Origin: Gammaproteobacteria bacterium
Lineage (GTDB): Bacteria > Pseudomonadota > Gammaproteobacteria > Arenicellales > Poriferihabitantaceae
Assembly (NCBI GenBank): GCA_009842505.1
Contig: VYFG01000089.1
Coordinates: 16,800 to 80,799, forward strand
DNA: 64,000 nucleotides
Reading direction: 5' to 3'
Shown: piece by piece, positions 32,321 to 43,124 of the stretch
Layout: each line of letters starts with the position of its first letter
How positions within the stretch are numbered: position 1 is the stretch's first letter
Translations under genes and position numbers: made by a program
Notes under the pieces: model-generated
Databases searched by the model: none
The model's input: the letters and a program-made list of their open reading frames with translations, nothing else
What the model was told of the DNA's origin: nothing

Positions 32321-33376
32321 ATGAACAAAACCACCATCGCTTCCCTGCTGTCGGCATCCCTGCTGCTCGGCGCCCACGCCGCGGCGGCCCAGGAGGAACT
32401 CAACGCCCTGGTCTGGTGCGATCACACCGATCCTGCATTCATCGAGCCGTTCGAGAAGGCCAACAACGTCAAGGTCAACCTGAAGGACTACGAAGGCACC
32501 GGGACCGCGCTGTCCATCATCGAACAGTCCCAGCCCGGCGACTGGGACGTCTTCGTGGTGGACGGCATCGACGTGCCCCGGGTGGTGGAGGCCGGCATCC
32601 TGGCGCCGCTGCCGGAAGATGCGCTGCCCACGGCGGACCTGTTCCCCGCAATCGTCATGCCGGAGAACCACGTCATCGACGGCAAGACCTACGCCGTCAC
32701 CGAGAAATTCGGCTACAACACCATTTCCTACAACAAGAACAACGTCGACGTCGCCGACTTCCAGGACATCGCGGTGATGTGGAGCGAGAAATACAAGGGC
32801 CGGATCGCGCTCTACGACTACTACCTGCCGATGATCGGCCTGGTGGCCATCAGCCTCGGCATCGAGACCGCCAACATCCAGGAGTCCGACCTGCCCGCCA
32901 TCCGGGAGAAGCTGTTTGCCATGAAGGATGTCGCCAAGCAGGTGGGCGAGGTGGTTTCCAGCCAGACGGCCATCGCCACCGGCGAGGTGGATATCCTGGT
33001 GGGGGGCGGCGAATGGGTGACCGCCGGGCTGACCGGCGAGTTGCCGCATCTCGACTGGGTGATTCCCGAACAGGGCGCGGTCCGTTGGTCCCAGTCCGTG
33101 GGCGTCTTTGCGGATTCCGGGAAACCGGACCTGGCCCTCAAGCTCGTGCAGTACATCCTGAGCCCGGAAGGCCAGGCGCGTCTCGCGACGTCGTCATGCT
33201 ACTGGGCGATGCCCGCCAACAGCAGGGCAGCCGAGCACCTGTCCGACCAGCAGCGCGCCGCCCTGCGCTGGGATGACCAGGAGAAGTATCTTGCCAATGC
33301 CCAGCTCTACCCGGCCCCCGACGCGGAACTGGACGCCAAGATGCAGGACATCTGGACGGAGTTCCTGCAGCGCTGA
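32321..33376 (+). CDS. potD: Spermidine/putrescine-type ABC transporter substrate-binding protein
   Basis: Signal peptide, LNALVWCDHTDPAFIEPFEKANNVKVNLKDYEGTGTAL; followed by permeases and ATPase. Confidence 0.85.
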   Translation: MNKTTIASLLSASLLLGAHAAAAQEELNALVWCDHTDPAFIEPFEKANNVKVNLKDYEGTGTALSIIEQSQPGDWDVFVVDGIDVPRVVEAGILAPLPEDALPTADLFPAIVMPENHVIDGKTYAVTEKFGYNTISYNKNNVDVADFQDIAVMWSEKYKGRIALYDYYLPMIGLVAISLGIETANIQESDLPAIREKLFAMKDVAKQVGEVVSSQTAIATGEVDILVGGGEWVTAGLTGELPHLDWVIPEQGAVRWSQSVGVFADSGKPDLALKLVQYILSPEGQARLATSSCYWAMPANSRAAEHLSDQQRAALRWDDQEKYLANAQLYPAPDAELDAKMQDIWTEFLQR

Positions 33377-33391
33377 TTCGCGAACTTTCCG

Positions 33392-34255
33392 GTGACGGTG
33401 CCCGTCACCCGGAACGCCGGGGTCTCCCGCGGCTGGGCCTTCGTCGGCCCGGCCGTCCTGTGGACCCTGGCATTCTTCATCGTCCCGTTCGTGATGATGA
33501 TCTGCTACAGCCTGTGGCAGCGGGCGGGCACGGGGCTGGTGCGAAGCTGGAACCTGGACAACTACACCGGGTTCCTCGACAAGCCCCACTTCGTGGCCGG
33601 GCTCCAGAATTCCCTGGAGATCACCGTCCTGGTGACGGTGGTCTCCATCATCCTGGCCTATCCCCTGGCCTGGATCATCGCCGAGCGGGTGCCACGCCGG
33701 TGGCAGCGGCTCGCCCTGCTCCTCGCCATCCTGCCGTTCTGGACATCCTACGTGGTGCGCTCCTATGCCTGGCTCCTGGTGCTTTCCCGCGGCGGCTATC
33801 TCAACCAGTTCCTGGTGGGCGCGGGGATCATCGACAGCCCCCTTGAGATCACCGCCACCCGGGCCGCCACGGTGACGGGATTCGTGCATTTCTTCGTCAT
33901 GCTGCTGACGCTGACGATCTACGCGAACCTGGTGCAGCTCTCGCCCAACTACCGCCGGGCGGCGATGGATCTCGGCGCGAGCCCGCTGCAAACCTTCTGG
34001 CACGTGATCCTGCCCCTGACCCTGCCCGGGGTGGTGGTAGGCGCGTTTCTCACCTTCGTGCTGTGCATCGGGGACTACATCACGCCGCAGATTCTCGGCG
34101 GCAACAACGAGCTGGTGCTGCCGCAGATCATCATGCTGCAGATCACGCGGCGGGCCGACTTCCCCACGGCGGCGGCGCTGTCCATCATTCTCATGGTGGT
34201 GATCACTCTGGTCTATCTGGCCGCGTCGCGCTGGCTGAAGATGGAGCGGGTCTGA
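33392..34255 (+). CDS. potB: Polyamine-type ABC transporter permease (PotB-like)
   Basis: RRAAMDLGASPLQTFWHVILPLTLPGVVVG EAA motif. Confidence 0.87.
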   Translation: MTVPVTRNAGVSRGWAFVGPAVLWTLAFFIVPFVMMICYSLWQRAGTGLVRSWNLDNYTGFLDKPHFVAGLQNSLEITVLVTVVSIILAYPLAWIIAERVPRRWQRLALLLAILPFWTSYVVRSYAWLLVLSRGGYLNQFLVGAGIIDSPLEITATRAATVTGFVHFFVMLLTLTIYANLVQLSPNYRRAAMDLGASPLQTFWHVILPLTLPGVVVGAFLTFVLCIGDYITPQILGGNNELVLPQIIMLQITRRADFPTAAALSIILMVVITLVYLAASRWLKMERV

Positions 34256-35055
34256 TGCGCCGCTGGCTCGACAACGCGGGCACCGGCAGCTACCTGCTGC
34301 TGCTCTATGGCTTCATCTACCTGCCGGTGATGACCCTGGTGCTGTTTTCGTTCCAGGAGGGGCGGTTCCCGATTCCGCCCTTCAACGGGCCCTCGCTGCG
34401 CTGGTACGAGGCCGTGGCCGCCGACGGCAAACTGACCTCGGCGCTGACGCACTCGCTGCTGGTGGCGCTTCTTTCCTCCGCCCTGGCCTGCGTTCTCGGG
34501 TTCCTGGCGGCCTACGGCTTCGCGCGCTTCCGGCTGCCCGGGGCCGGGCCCCTGAAGGTGATGATCACGGCCCCGCTGACGGTGAGCTACCTGATCATCG
34601 GCTTCGGCCTCCTGGTGACGCTCAACCTGGTCGGCGTGTCCCGCAGCCTGTGGACGGTCGGCATCGGGCACGTGGTGATCAACACGCCGCTGTGCTTCGC
34701 CATCATCTACGCTTCCTTGGGCGAACATCAGCGCAACATCGAACGCGCCGCCCAGGATCTGGGCGCGAGCGATCTCAGGGTGATGCTCTGGGTCACCGCG
34801 CCCATGCTGATGCCGTCCATCGTCGCCGCCTACTTTCTGTCGGTGACCTTTTCCTGGGACGAGTTCATCATTGCGTTCCTGCTGAGCCGGTTCGACGTAA
34901 CCCTGCCGGTGGAGATCTGGAGCCTTCTGCGATCGGGCCTCAATCCCAAAACCAATGCCGTGGGAAGCGTCGTGTTTCTGGTCTCGGTGGTGATCGTGCT
35001 GCTGCTCGAATTCACCGTGTTCCGCCGGAGAGGATGGAATGACCGCCCGGGTTGA
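34255..35055 (+). CDS. potC: Polyamine-type ABC transporter permease (PotC-like)
   Basis: ERAAQDLGASDLRVMLWVTAPMLMPSIVAAY EAA motif; start ATG overlaps the previous stop. Confidence 0.87.
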   Translation: MRRWLDNAGTGSYLLLLYGFIYLPVMTLVLFSFQEGRFPIPPFNGPSLRWYEAVAADGKLTSALTHSLLVALLSSALACVLGFLAAYGFARFRLPGAGPLKVMITAPLTVSYLIIGFGLLVTLNLVGVSRSLWTVGIGHVVINTPLCFAIIYASLGEHQRNIERAAQDLGASDLRVMLWVTAPMLMPSIVAAYFLSVTFSWDEFIIAFLLSRFDVTLPVEIWSLLRSGLNPKTNAVGSVVFLVSVVIVLLLEFTVFRRRGWNDRPG

Positions 35056-36121
35056 GCTTCGCGGCATCGGCCACCGGTTCGGAGAATTCGAGGCCCTGGC
35101 GGACATCGACCTCCCGGTGAATGCCGGTGAATACGCCGTGCTGCTCGGTCCGTCCGGCTGCGGCAAGACCACGCTTCTCATGATCCTGGCGGGATTCATC
35201 CACCCCGTCCGGGGCGAGGTGCTGATCGGCGACAGGCCGTACAACGGCGTGCCGCCGGCCAGGCGGCCCACCACCACTATGTTCCAGGACTATGCCCTTT
35301 TTCCGCACATGACAGTGAGGTCCAACATCATGTTCGGACCGAAAATGCGGGGCGTTGCCCGCGGGGAGTCGGAACGGCGCGCCTTGGAACTCCTCGAGAT
35401 GGTCAATCTGCCCGGGGCTGCGGGAAAGAAGCCCCATGAACTGTCCGGCGGCCAGCGCCAGCGGGTCGCCCTGGCCCGCGCCCTGGCGGTGGGACCGGAC
35501 GTACTGCTGCTGGATGAACCCCTGGGCGCCCTCGATCTCAACCTGCGCAAGCAGATGCAGCACGAGTTGAAGCAGATCCAGCGCGAGACCGGCACCACGT
35601 TCATCCATGTCACCCACGACCAGGAAGAGGCCATGGCCATCGCGGACAGGATCGTGGTGATGAACCACGGCCGAATCGAGGACCACGGCCCGCCGGATCG
35701 GGTCTACCTTCGCCCGGCGACCCTGTTCAGCGCCGGTTTCATGGGTGAACTGAACCGGGTCGAGGGCCGGGTCCTGGAGGCCGGCGGCGCGGAACTCCGC
35801 CTCGAGGCCTGGGATCGTGAACTGACCCTGCCGCCCGCGGCGGCCATGAACCGGCCGCTGTCCCGGGACCAGCGCGTGGTCCTTTGTTTCCGCCCAGAAC
35901 ACTTCCGGGTGTCGGCGAAGGATCCCGTGGTGGACCTCGGCGGCGCCAGTGCGCGGGACGTAGCGTTCTTTGGCCCCCACCTGCGCGTGGTGCTGGTCCC
36001 GGATGCGGCGCCGGACCGGCCGCTGACGGCGCACTTTCCCCAGCTCGCCCGGCTTGCTCCGGGCGCCCGGACAGACCTGTGCGTCAACGCTGATGCCGTG
36101 GTGGTCCTGCCGCTGGAGTGA
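35039..36121 (+). CDS. potA: Polyamine-type ABC transporter ATP-binding protein
   Basis: GPSGCGKTTLLMILAGFI, LSGGQRQRVALARAL, VLLLDEPLGALDLNLRKQMQ, TOBE-like C-terminus. Confidence 0.9.
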   Translation: MTARVELRGIGHRFGEFEALADIDLPVNAGEYAVLLGPSGCGKTTLLMILAGFIHPVRGEVLIGDRPYNGVPPARRPTTTMFQDYALFPHMTVRSNIMFGPKMRGVARGESERRALELLEMVNLPGAAGKKPHELSGGQRQRVALARALAVGPDVLLLDEPLGALDLNLRKQMQHELKQIQRETGTTFIHVTHDQEEAMAIADRIVVMNHGRIEDHGPPDRVYLRPATLFSAGFMGELNRVEGRVLEAGGAELRLEAWDRELTLPPAAAMNRPLSRDQRVVLCFRPEHFRVSAKDPVVDLGGASARDVAFFGPHLRVVLVPDAAPDRPLTAHFPQLARLAPGARTDLCVNADAVVVLPLE

Positions 36122-36139
36122 GCACGGCGGGACGCGTAT

Positions 36140-36943
36140 TCAGGCCGTCCGGTCCCGAAAGAGTTCGGCCAGCCTGTCCCCGGGGTCATCGGCCCGCATG
36201 AAGGCCTCGCCGACCAGGAAAGCGTGCACGCCGTTTGCGCGCATCATCGACACGTCCTCGGGGCGGTGGATCCCGCTTTCCGTGATCACGATGCGGTCCT
36301 GCGGCATGGCATCCAGCAATCCGAGCGTGGTGTCGAGGGAAGTTTCGAAGGTGCGCAGGTTCCGGTTGTTGATGCCCACCAGCCGGCACGGCAGCTGCAA
36401 TGCCCGCACGAGCTCCGCATGATCGTGCACCTCCACCAGCACGTCCAGCGACAACTCAAGGGCCAGCGCCGCCAAGTCCGACAGGGCAGCATCGTCCAGT
36501 GCCGCCACGATCAGCAGGATGGCGTCGGCACCGATCAGCCGGGCCTCGTACACCTGGTAGGGGTCGACGGTGAAGTCCTTGCGCAGTACCGGCAGGCCGC
36601 TGGCCTCGCGGGCTGCAAGGAGGTAGTCGTCGTGGCCCTGGAAGAAGTGCTCGTCGGTGAGCACCGACAAACAGGTGGCGCCGCCGCGGGCGTAGCTGCG
36701 CGCGATCTCCGCAGGATCGAAATCGGGCCGGATCACCCCCTTGCTGGGAGAGGCCTTCTTGACTTCCGCAATGACGCCCGGCCGGCCCCGGGCGAGCCTG
36801 TCCCCCAGGGCGTCGGCGAAGCCCCGGGTCGGAGGGAGGCTGGCGGCGCACCGCCGCCTGAGGTCGGACAGGGGCGTTGTCCCGGCGCGTCCGGCCACTT
36901 CCCCGGCCTTGTGGGCCAGGATCCGTTCCAGGGTGTCGCTCAC
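36140..36943 (-). CDS. trpC: Indole-3-glycerol-phosphate synthase
   Basis: [67 protein letters not shown]. Confidence 0.96.
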   Translation of the reverse strand: MSDTLERILAHKAGEVAGRAGTTPLSDLRRRCAASLPPTRGFADALGDRLARGRPGVIAEVKKASPSKGVIRPDFDPAEIARSYARGGATCLSVLTDEHFFQGHDDYLLAAREASGLPVLRKDFTVDPYQVYEARLIGADAILLIVAALDDAALSDLAALALELSLDVLVEVHDHAELVRALQLPCRLVGINNRNLRTFETSLDTTLGLLDAMPQDRIVITESGIHRPEDVSMMRANGVHAFLVGEAFMRADDPGDRLAELFRDRTA

Positions 36944-37254
36944 GACCGGCCCCCCGGCGACTTCAGTTCGATTTCCACGAAAACGAATTCGAAGTCGTTG
37001 ATGTTGACGACGTTGTGCTCTACGCCCATCGGCCGCGCATAGGAAACTCCCGCGGTCAGGTCAGTGGTCACGTCGCCGTCGCCGGTCTCCGCCAGCAGCC
37101 TGCCCGTCGTCATCGGCACCACGATGTAGTCGAAGCCGTGCCGGTGCCAGCCGGTTTCGGCGCCCGGGGCAAAACGCCACTGCGTGACGATCACCCGGCC
37201 ATTGTCGATCTGGACACTTGGCACGGCGCGGGGTCTGGCTTTGCTGGTGTTCAT
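36940..37254 (-). CDS. Cupin-domain protein embedded in the trp cluster
   Basis: [34 protein letters not shown]...[10 protein letters not shown]; overlaps trpC start and trpG end. Confidence 0.82.
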   Translation of the reverse strand: MNTSKARPRAVPSVQIDNGRVIVTQWRFAPGAETGWHRHGFDYIVVPMTTGRLLAETGDGDVTTDLTAGVSYARPMGVEHNVVNINDFEFVFVEIELKSPGGRS

Positions 37255-37823
37255 GCCGGGCTCCCCTTGAGAAAGTTCTCGAGCAGCTGGTGTCCGCAAG
37301 GCGTCTCGATGGACTCCGGGTGAAACTGCACGCCGTTCACCGGCAATTCCCGGTGCCGCACGCCCATGATCTCGCCGTCGCCGGTGCGGGCGGTGACCTC
37401 CAGGCAGTCCGGCACCGAGTCCGGCGCGATGACCAGGGAATGGTAACGCGTGGCCTGGAGCGGATCGGGGAGATCACGGAATACGCCCCGGCTGTCGTGG
37501 TGGATCATGGAGGTCTTGCCGTGCATCAGCGTCTGCGCGTGCACGATCCGCCCGCCGAACGCCTGGCCGATGCTCTGGTGGCCGAGACAGACACCGAGGA
37601 CCGGGATTTTCCCCGCGAACCGTTCGATGGCCGCCACGGAGATCCCGGCCTCGTTGGGCGTGCAGGGGCCGGGGGAGATCACGAGATAGTCCGGCTGCAT
37701 CTCCGCCACCTCGTCCAGCGTCACCCGGTCGTTCCGGAACACCCGGACATCCTGCCCGAGCTCGCCGAAGTACTGCACCAGGTTGTACGTGAAGGAGTCG
37801 TAGTTGTCGATCATCATCAGCAT
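37251..37823 (-). CDS. trpG: Anthranilate synthase component II (glutamine amidotransferase)
   Basis: [61 protein letters not shown]. Confidence 0.95.
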   Translation of the reverse strand: MLMMIDNYDSFTYNLVQYFGELGQDVRVFRNDRVTLDEVAEMQPDYLVISPGPCTPNEAGISVAAIERFAGKIPVLGVCLGHQSIGQAFGGRIVHAQTLMHGKTSMIHHDSRGVFRDLPDPLQATRYHSLVIAPDSVPDCLEVTARTGDGEIMGVRHRELPVNGVQFHPESIETPCGHQLLENFLKGSPA

Positions 37824-37824
37824 G

Positions 37825-39333
37825 TCAGCGCCCTCCTGCCCCGAACGGACCGTGCAGGCCGCCGTTCACCATGTCCACCGCCCGGAACACCACCCGGGCC
37901 TTGTTCATGGTTTCCTCCCATTCCTTCTCCGCCACCGAGTCGGCGACGATACCCGCGCCCGCCTGGATGTAGACCCGGCCGTCCTTGATCAGCGCGGTAC
38001 GGATGGCGATGGCCGTATCCATGTTGCCGTTCCAGCCGATGTAGCCGATGGCACCCGAATAGATGCCGCGCTTGTCCGGCTCCAGTTCCTCGATGATCTC
38101 CAGCGCGCGCACCTTGGGCGCACCGGACAGCGTGCCCGCGGGGAAGGTGGCCTTCAGCACGTCGATGGCATCGAGTTCCGGGGTGATCCGGCCCGTCACG
38201 TTGGAGACGATGTGCATGACGTGGGAGTAGCGCTCGATGATCATCTTGTCGGTGAGCGTCACCGAACCGATCTCGGAGACCCGCCCGACGTCGTTGCGGC
38301 CGAGGTCGATCAGCATCAGGTGCTCCGCCAGTTCCTTGGGATCCGCCAGGAGTTCTTCGGCCAGGGCCTCGTCCTCCTCCGGCGTGGCCCCGCGCCCGCG
38401 GGTACCCGCGATGGGCCGTACCGTGACCTCGCCCTGTTCCAGGCGCACCAGGATTTCGGGCGACGAACTGGCGATCTGGAAGTCGCCCAGGTCGACGAAG
38501 AACATGTAGGGCGACGGGTTGAGCGTTCTCATGGCGCGGTAGAGCTCCAGGGGCCTTGCGTGGTAGGGCATGGACATGCGCTGGGACAGCACCACCTGGA
38601 AGATGTCGCCGTCGCGAATGTAGCGGCGGCACTTCTCCACCGCCTGTTCGAAATCCGCGCGCGGCAGGGAGGACTCGGCACCCGCCTCCCCGGGACCGTC
38701 GGCAAAGGCGTCCTTTGGCTGGGAGGATAGCGGCCGGTGCAGCGCCGCGGCCAGATCATCGAGCCGTGCCGCGGCGCGGTCGTAGGCATCCTGTTCGCCC
38801 GGGTCGGCCATAACGATGATCTGCAGCCTGCCGGACAGGTTGTCGAACACCACCACCTCCTCGGACACCATGAGCAGGATATCCGGCGCCCCGACCGGCT
38901 CCGGAGCCCCCTGCTTTCCCAGGTGGGGCTCGATGTAGTGCACCGTGCCGTAGCCGAAATAGCCAACCAGGCCGCCGGTGAAGCGGGGCAGGCCGTCCAC
39001 GTCCGGGACCCTGAACCGTTGCTGGAAGGCGCGGATGGCCTCCAGCGGGTCGTCCACCTCGCGGTCCTCGACCACCCGTTGGTCATGGTGGACGCGGACC
39101 CGGTGCCCGGAGATTTCGATGCGGTTGCGGCAGGGCAGGCCGATCATGGAGTAGCGGCCCCACTTTTCGCCGCCCTGGACGGACTCCAGCAGGTAGCTGT
39201 AGGGGCCGGCGCCCAGTTTCAGGTAGGTGGAAAGCGGGGTTTCCAGGTCGGCCAGCAGATCGCGGGCAAGGGGGACGCGGTTGAAGCCGCGGGCGGCGTA
39301 GGCGTCGAATTCAGGTTTTGTCAGCATGTTCAA
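37825..39333 (-). CDS. trpE: Anthranilate synthase component I
   Basis: [76 protein letters not shown]. Confidence 0.96.
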   Translation of the reverse strand: MNMLTKPEFDAYAARGFNRVPLARDLLADLETPLSTYLKLGAGPYSYLLESVQGGEKWGRYSMIGLPCRNRIEISGHRVRVHHDQRVVEDREVDDPLEAIRAFQQRFRVPDVDGLPRFTGGLVGYFGYGTVHYIEPHLGKQGAPEPVGAPDILLMVSEEVVVFDNLSGRLQIIVMADPGEQDAYDRAAARLDDLAAALHRPLSSQPKDAFADGPGEAGAESSLPRADFEQAVEKCRRYIRDGDIFQVVLSQRMSMPYHARPLELYRAMRTLNPSPYMFFVDLGDFQIASSSPEILVRLEQGEVTVRPIAGTRGRGATPEEDEALAEELLADPKELAEHLMLIDLGRNDVGRVSEIGSVTLTDKMIIERYSHVMHIVSNVTGRITPELDAIDVLKATFPAGTLSGAPKVRALEIIEELEPDKRGIYSGAIGYIGWNGNMDTAIAIRTALIKDGRVYIQAGAGIVADSVAEKEWEETMNKARVVFRAVDMVNGGLHGPFGAGGR

Positions 39334-39580
39334 TCATCACGGTCAGGAATGGCGGCCGCATGGCCGGGCAGGGCAAAGCGTCAGCTACGCCAGCCTCGCC
39401 AGGGCCAGGCCCATTGGATTCCGGATGTGATGACTGTTGGCATGCGGTAAACCGCGTGAATGAATCGTGTTCGCTGGCGGATTGTACCCGGATGCGGCAC
39501 AAAGTCCAGCGGACAGGGCGGGACGGCGTTGCCGGGAAAGGGGGGCCTGCCGGCGTCCGGTACGGTTCTGGGCCCGGGAT

Positions 39581-40294
39581 TCAGATCGCGGAGGAAAGCT
39601 TCCGGTCGCTGCCTCCGGATACCAGCGCAAGATGCTCGGCAAGTTCCCGGAAGTCCTCGAGCAGGCGGTCTGGACTGCCCGTTCGCAGGTCCACCCCCTG
39701 GTTGTAGCCGTAGGTCAGGCAGATTACCCGCATGCCCGCGGCCCGCGCGGCCTGGATATCGTTCATGGAGTCTCCGATCATGACGCATTCCGATGCGGCG
39801 CTGCCGAGGGTCCCGGCGGCGTGCAGCAACTGGTCCGGGTCCGGCTTGCGCACCCCGAGAGTGTCGCCGCCTACCCAGGCCGACAGGTGGCGGGACAGAC
39901 CCGAAACCTCCAGGAGCAGGCCGGTATGACGGTCGGGCTTGTTGGTCACGCAGGCGAGGGTGAAGCCCTCCGCGCGCAGGCGCGCCATGGTCTCCTCCAC
40001 GCCAGGGTAGAACCGGCTCCGCTCAAAGATGTGTTCGGCGTAGAGATCGAAGAAGAGCGGCAGCGCCCGCGCCTGCAACGCGGGGTCCGGCTCCCCGTCC
40101 CATTCTCCGGTGATAGTGCGCTTGATCAGCTTGTCCGAACCGTTGCCGGTCCACATGCGCAGGTCCTCCTCCGGCCTTTCCGCAAGGCCGAGGGCGCGCA
40201 TGGTGCGATTGGCGGCGCCGGCGATATCCGGCACCGTGTCCATCAGGGTGCCGTCGAGGTCGAACAGCAGCGTGCGGGCTGTCAGTGGTTGCAT
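39581..40294 (-). CDS. gph: Phosphoglycolate phosphatase (HAD family)
   Basis: LLFDLDGTLMDTVPDI, ACVTNKPDRHTGLLL, CVMIGDSMNDIQAARAAGM. Confidence 0.93.
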   Translation of the reverse strand: MQPLTARTLLFDLDGTLMDTVPDIAGAANRTMRALGLAERPEEDLRMWTGNGSDKLIKRTITGEWDGEPDPALQARALPLFFDLYAEHIFERSRFYPGVEETMARLRAEGFTLACVTNKPDRHTGLLLEVSGLSRHLSAWVGGDTLGVRKPDPDQLLHAAGTLGSAASECVMIGDSMNDIQAARAAGMRVICLTYGYNQGVDLRTGSPDRLLEDFRELAEHLALVSGGSDRKLSSAI

Positions 40295-40309
40295 CTTGAG
40301 GGGCGGGAA

Positions 40310-41011
40310 TCAGATCGTTGCCAGCTGGTCCCGCATGGCGGCGACCACGGTATCGTACCGGCTGGGGTCTTCGGGCCTTCCTGCGCCGAAGATGGCGCTG
40401 CCCGCGACAAAGGTGTCGGCACCGGCCCGGGCGATCTCGGCAATGTTGTCCACCTTCACCCCGCCGTCGACTTCCAGGCGGATGTCACGGCCGCTCGCTT
40501 CGATCAGGCGCCGGGCCTTCTTCAGCTTGTCCAGCGTGGCGGGGATGAACGACTGGCCGCCGAAACCGGGGTTGACCGACATGAGCAGGATCATGTCCAC
40601 CTTGTCCATCACGTATTCCAGCGCATCCAGCGGCGTGGCGGGATTGAACACCAGGCCCGGCCGGCAGTTCTCGGAACGGATCAGCTGGAGGGACCGGTCG
40701 ACATGTTCGGACGCCTCCGGGTGGAAGGTGATGTAGGTTGCGCCGGCGGCGGCGAAATCCGGAATGATCCGGTCCACCGGCTTGACCATGAGATGCACGT
40801 CGATGGGGGCGGTGACGCCATGCTCGCGCAGAGCCTCGCAGATCAACGGGCCGACGGTGAGATTCGGGACGTAGTGGTTGTCCATGACGTCGAAATGCAC
40901 CATGTCCGCGCCCGCGGCGAGAACATTGTCCACCTCCTCGCCCAGCCGGGCGAAATCCGCGGAGAGTATGGAGGGGGCGATCAGCTGGTCGGGCATTGCA
41001 CTTGCACGCAT
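40310..41011 (-). CDS. rpe: Ribulose-phosphate 3-epimerase
   Basis: [66 protein letters not shown]. Confidence 0.96.
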   Translation of the reverse strand: MRASAMPDQLIAPSILSADFARLGEEVDNVLAAGADMVHFDVMDNHYVPNLTVGPLICEALREHGVTAPIDVHLMVKPVDRIIPDFAAAGATYITFHPEASEHVDRSLQLIRSENCRPGLVFNPATPLDALEYVMDKVDMILLMSVNPGFGGQSFIPATLDKLKKARRLIEASGRDIRLEVDGGVKVDNIAEIARAGADTFVAGSAIFGAGRPEDPSRYDTVVAAMRDQLATI

Positions 41012-41128
41012 CGGGTCCGTCGACGGGGGGATTATGGCGACGGGCACCGGTCAAGTCCACGCATTTGCGAAAGGAATCCCTTATGGCTCCCCAAAGCACT
41101 CCTCCCGGTCCCGCCGCGGTCGGGGCCT

Positions 41129-42286
41129 TCAGTCCTCCCCGCGGGACCCCAGGAGCATCGGGCCGTAGAAGATCACGAATGCGGTGAAGGCGGCCGCCCA
41201 CGCAAGGGAGGAGAACACGAGAAGCGGGAATGCCGATTCCGGCAGCAGGGCCGCGGCGAGCCGGGCGATGGCCGAAAGGAGCACGAGCAGGTAGATGAAC
41301 TGCGTGGAGGCGGGCGCGGTCAGGGGGCGTCCGGAATGCCCCCTGCTTGCACGGGTCATGACGGCGAGGGTCATCACGCCGATCGCCCCGGTGGTCCAGG
41401 CATGCAGCGACCCGGAGACGGGAACGGCGTAGGGCCACAGGATGGCGCCCCCGACGGCAGCGAAGCCCAGCGGCACGAAGGCATAGCCGACATGCAGGAT
41501 CAGAACGAGGGGTTCGCGGAAGGTGCGGTGGCCCGACCAGCGCGCAAGACGGACGGCCTGGATGAGCGCGGCCACGAGGAGCGCCCAGCCCGTGAGCCGC
41601 CACCACGGGAAGGCGGTCCAGATCGCCAGGGCGGACACGGCGACACCGAGCGCGAGCCGGTCGAATGCACTGAAGGGCGCCGGAAGCGCCCGGGCGCCCT
41701 GGCCGGCAAGCCAGTTCCGGGTGAAGCCGGGAATGATCCGGCCGCCAATCAGCATGATCAGGATGACGAGAACCGAAACCGCTGCCCGGGTGGCATGGAA
41801 CGGATAGCCGCTTTGGATAAGCTCGAGATGAAAGGCGATATTGGTCAGGCAATAGAGGAGCACGATCACTGCCACGGTGAGATTGCGGCGATTCCGTCCG
41901 GCGACAATCTCCCGGAAGACGACGGCGGAAATTCCAAGCAGGAAGAGGCTGTCGGCGATGGCCGCTGCCGCAAGCCCGACCGTGTCCGCGAGCAGGACCG
42001 CCACCCGGCCCGATAGCCAGACAGCGAATAGGACAAATAACACCGGGCCGCCGACTGGCGGGCGCCCGGTCCAGTTCGGTATGGCGGTCAGCAGGAAGCC
42101 GGCCACGATCGCCGATCCGTACCCGAAAAGGAGTTCATGGGAATGCCATACGACGACGCCGTAGGGGGTGTCGAACGTGATGTGCCCGGTCAGCAGGGCG
42201 GCCCAGAACAGCATGGTGGCCGCGGCCCAGAGGGCGCCGCCAAGAAAGAACGGACGGAAACCGTGGCTGAAAAGGACGAATCGCAT
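41129..42286 (-). CDS. nnrS: NnrS family membrane protein (nitric-oxide-related)
   Basis: FSHGFRPFFLGGALWAAATMLFW, WHSHELLFGYGSAIVAGFLLTAIPNWTGRPP. Confidence 0.92.
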   Translation of the reverse strand: MRFVLFSHGFRPFFLGGALWAAATMLFWAALLTGHITFDTPYGVVVWHSHELLFGYGSAIVAGFLLTAIPNWTGRPPVGGPVLFVLFAVWLSGRVAVLLADTVGLAAAAIADSLFLLGISAVVFREIVAGRNRRNLTVAVIVLLYCLTNIAFHLELIQSGYPFHATRAAVSVLVILIMLIGGRIIPGFTRNWLAGQGARALPAPFSAFDRLALGVAVSALAIWTAFPWWRLTGWALLVAALIQAVRLARWSGHRTFREPLVLILHVGYAFVPLGFAAVGGAILWPYAVPVSGSLHAWTTGAIGVMTLAVMTRASRGHSGRPLTAPASTQFIYLLVLLSAIARLAAALLPESAFPLLVFSSLAWAAAFTAFVIFYGPMLLGSRGED

Positions 42287-42305
42287 GCGGGGAACCGGCT
42301 TCAGG

Positions 42306-43001
42306 TCACCAGGAGAGCCATGCAAGCGGGTCGACCCCGATCAGCCATTCGTGGCCCTTAAGGAGGAACCACAGGTAGGCGGCGGTCCCCGCGATGGCAT
42401 GATGGAGGAACGGGCCGTTCACGCGGAGTCCGGACCTTCCCGAGAGGACGGCGGCAAAGGGGAAGACGGAAGTGGTTCGTGACAGTTCCCGCCACTGCAG
42501 GTCGCCGAGCCGTTGCCGGGCACGCCGGTCGAGCATGGGAATGCCCGCTGCGGCAAGGGCGGTCATCCCACCGAACAGGATGAGCGAAACGACATCGCCG
42601 TTGGGCGGAACATGCGCCCCGGCCCAGATCAGGAAGCCCCAGATCACGGGGTGGCGGGTGATCCGGACAATCGGGGGAAGAGGGACGGCCGGGTCGCGGC
42701 GACGAAAAGAAATGGAAAGCGGGTTGGCTTCGGCGAGGCCGGCGACGAGGAACCAGAACGCCAGCGGCATCGCGGCGACGGGCACTACCCACTGCCAGCC
42801 TGCCGGTGCCCAGAGCAGAATGAGCGGGGCCCTGACAGCGGCGGAAATGACCCAGGCAAGGAGGACAAGGGAGACGAGGGAGTAGACGGTCAGGTACAGG
42901 CGCCGACCGAGGACGGAGACCAGGCGCCGACGCACCGGCGGAGCCGGCGGCACGGCATGGGCCACGACAAAGAGGGTAATCGCCAGGAGGAATTCTGTCA
43001 T
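42306..43001 (-). CDS. NnrU family membrane protein
   Basis: RRRLVSVLGRRLYLTVYSLVSLVLLAWV, ITRHPVIWGFLIWAGAHVPPNGD; beside nnrS. Confidence 0.88.
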   Translation of the reverse strand: MTEFLLAITLFVVAHAVPPAPPVRRRLVSVLGRRLYLTVYSLVSLVLLAWVISAAVRAPLILLWAPAGWQWVVPVAAMPLAFWFLVAGLAEANPLSISFRRRDPAVPLPPIVRITRHPVIWGFLIWAGAHVPPNGDVVSLILFGGMTALAAAGIPMLDRRARQRLGDLQWRELSRTTSVFPFAAVLSGRSGLRVNGPFLHHAIAGTAAYLWFLLKGHEWLIGVDPLAWLSW

Positions 43002-43124
43002 GATGAAGTTGCAGCATGCCGGCCATGCAAGGCCCATGGCCCGGCAGACAGTGGAGAAAATACATCATTTGTCCGGCGCAAGGGAGAGGGTGCGCCCGCA
43101 AGCGGAACCGGAACGGCGGAAGGT

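Noticed and set aside
39467-42016. 849-aa plus-strand ORF
   Set aside because: Antisense to gph, rpe and nnrS; no recognisable motifs.
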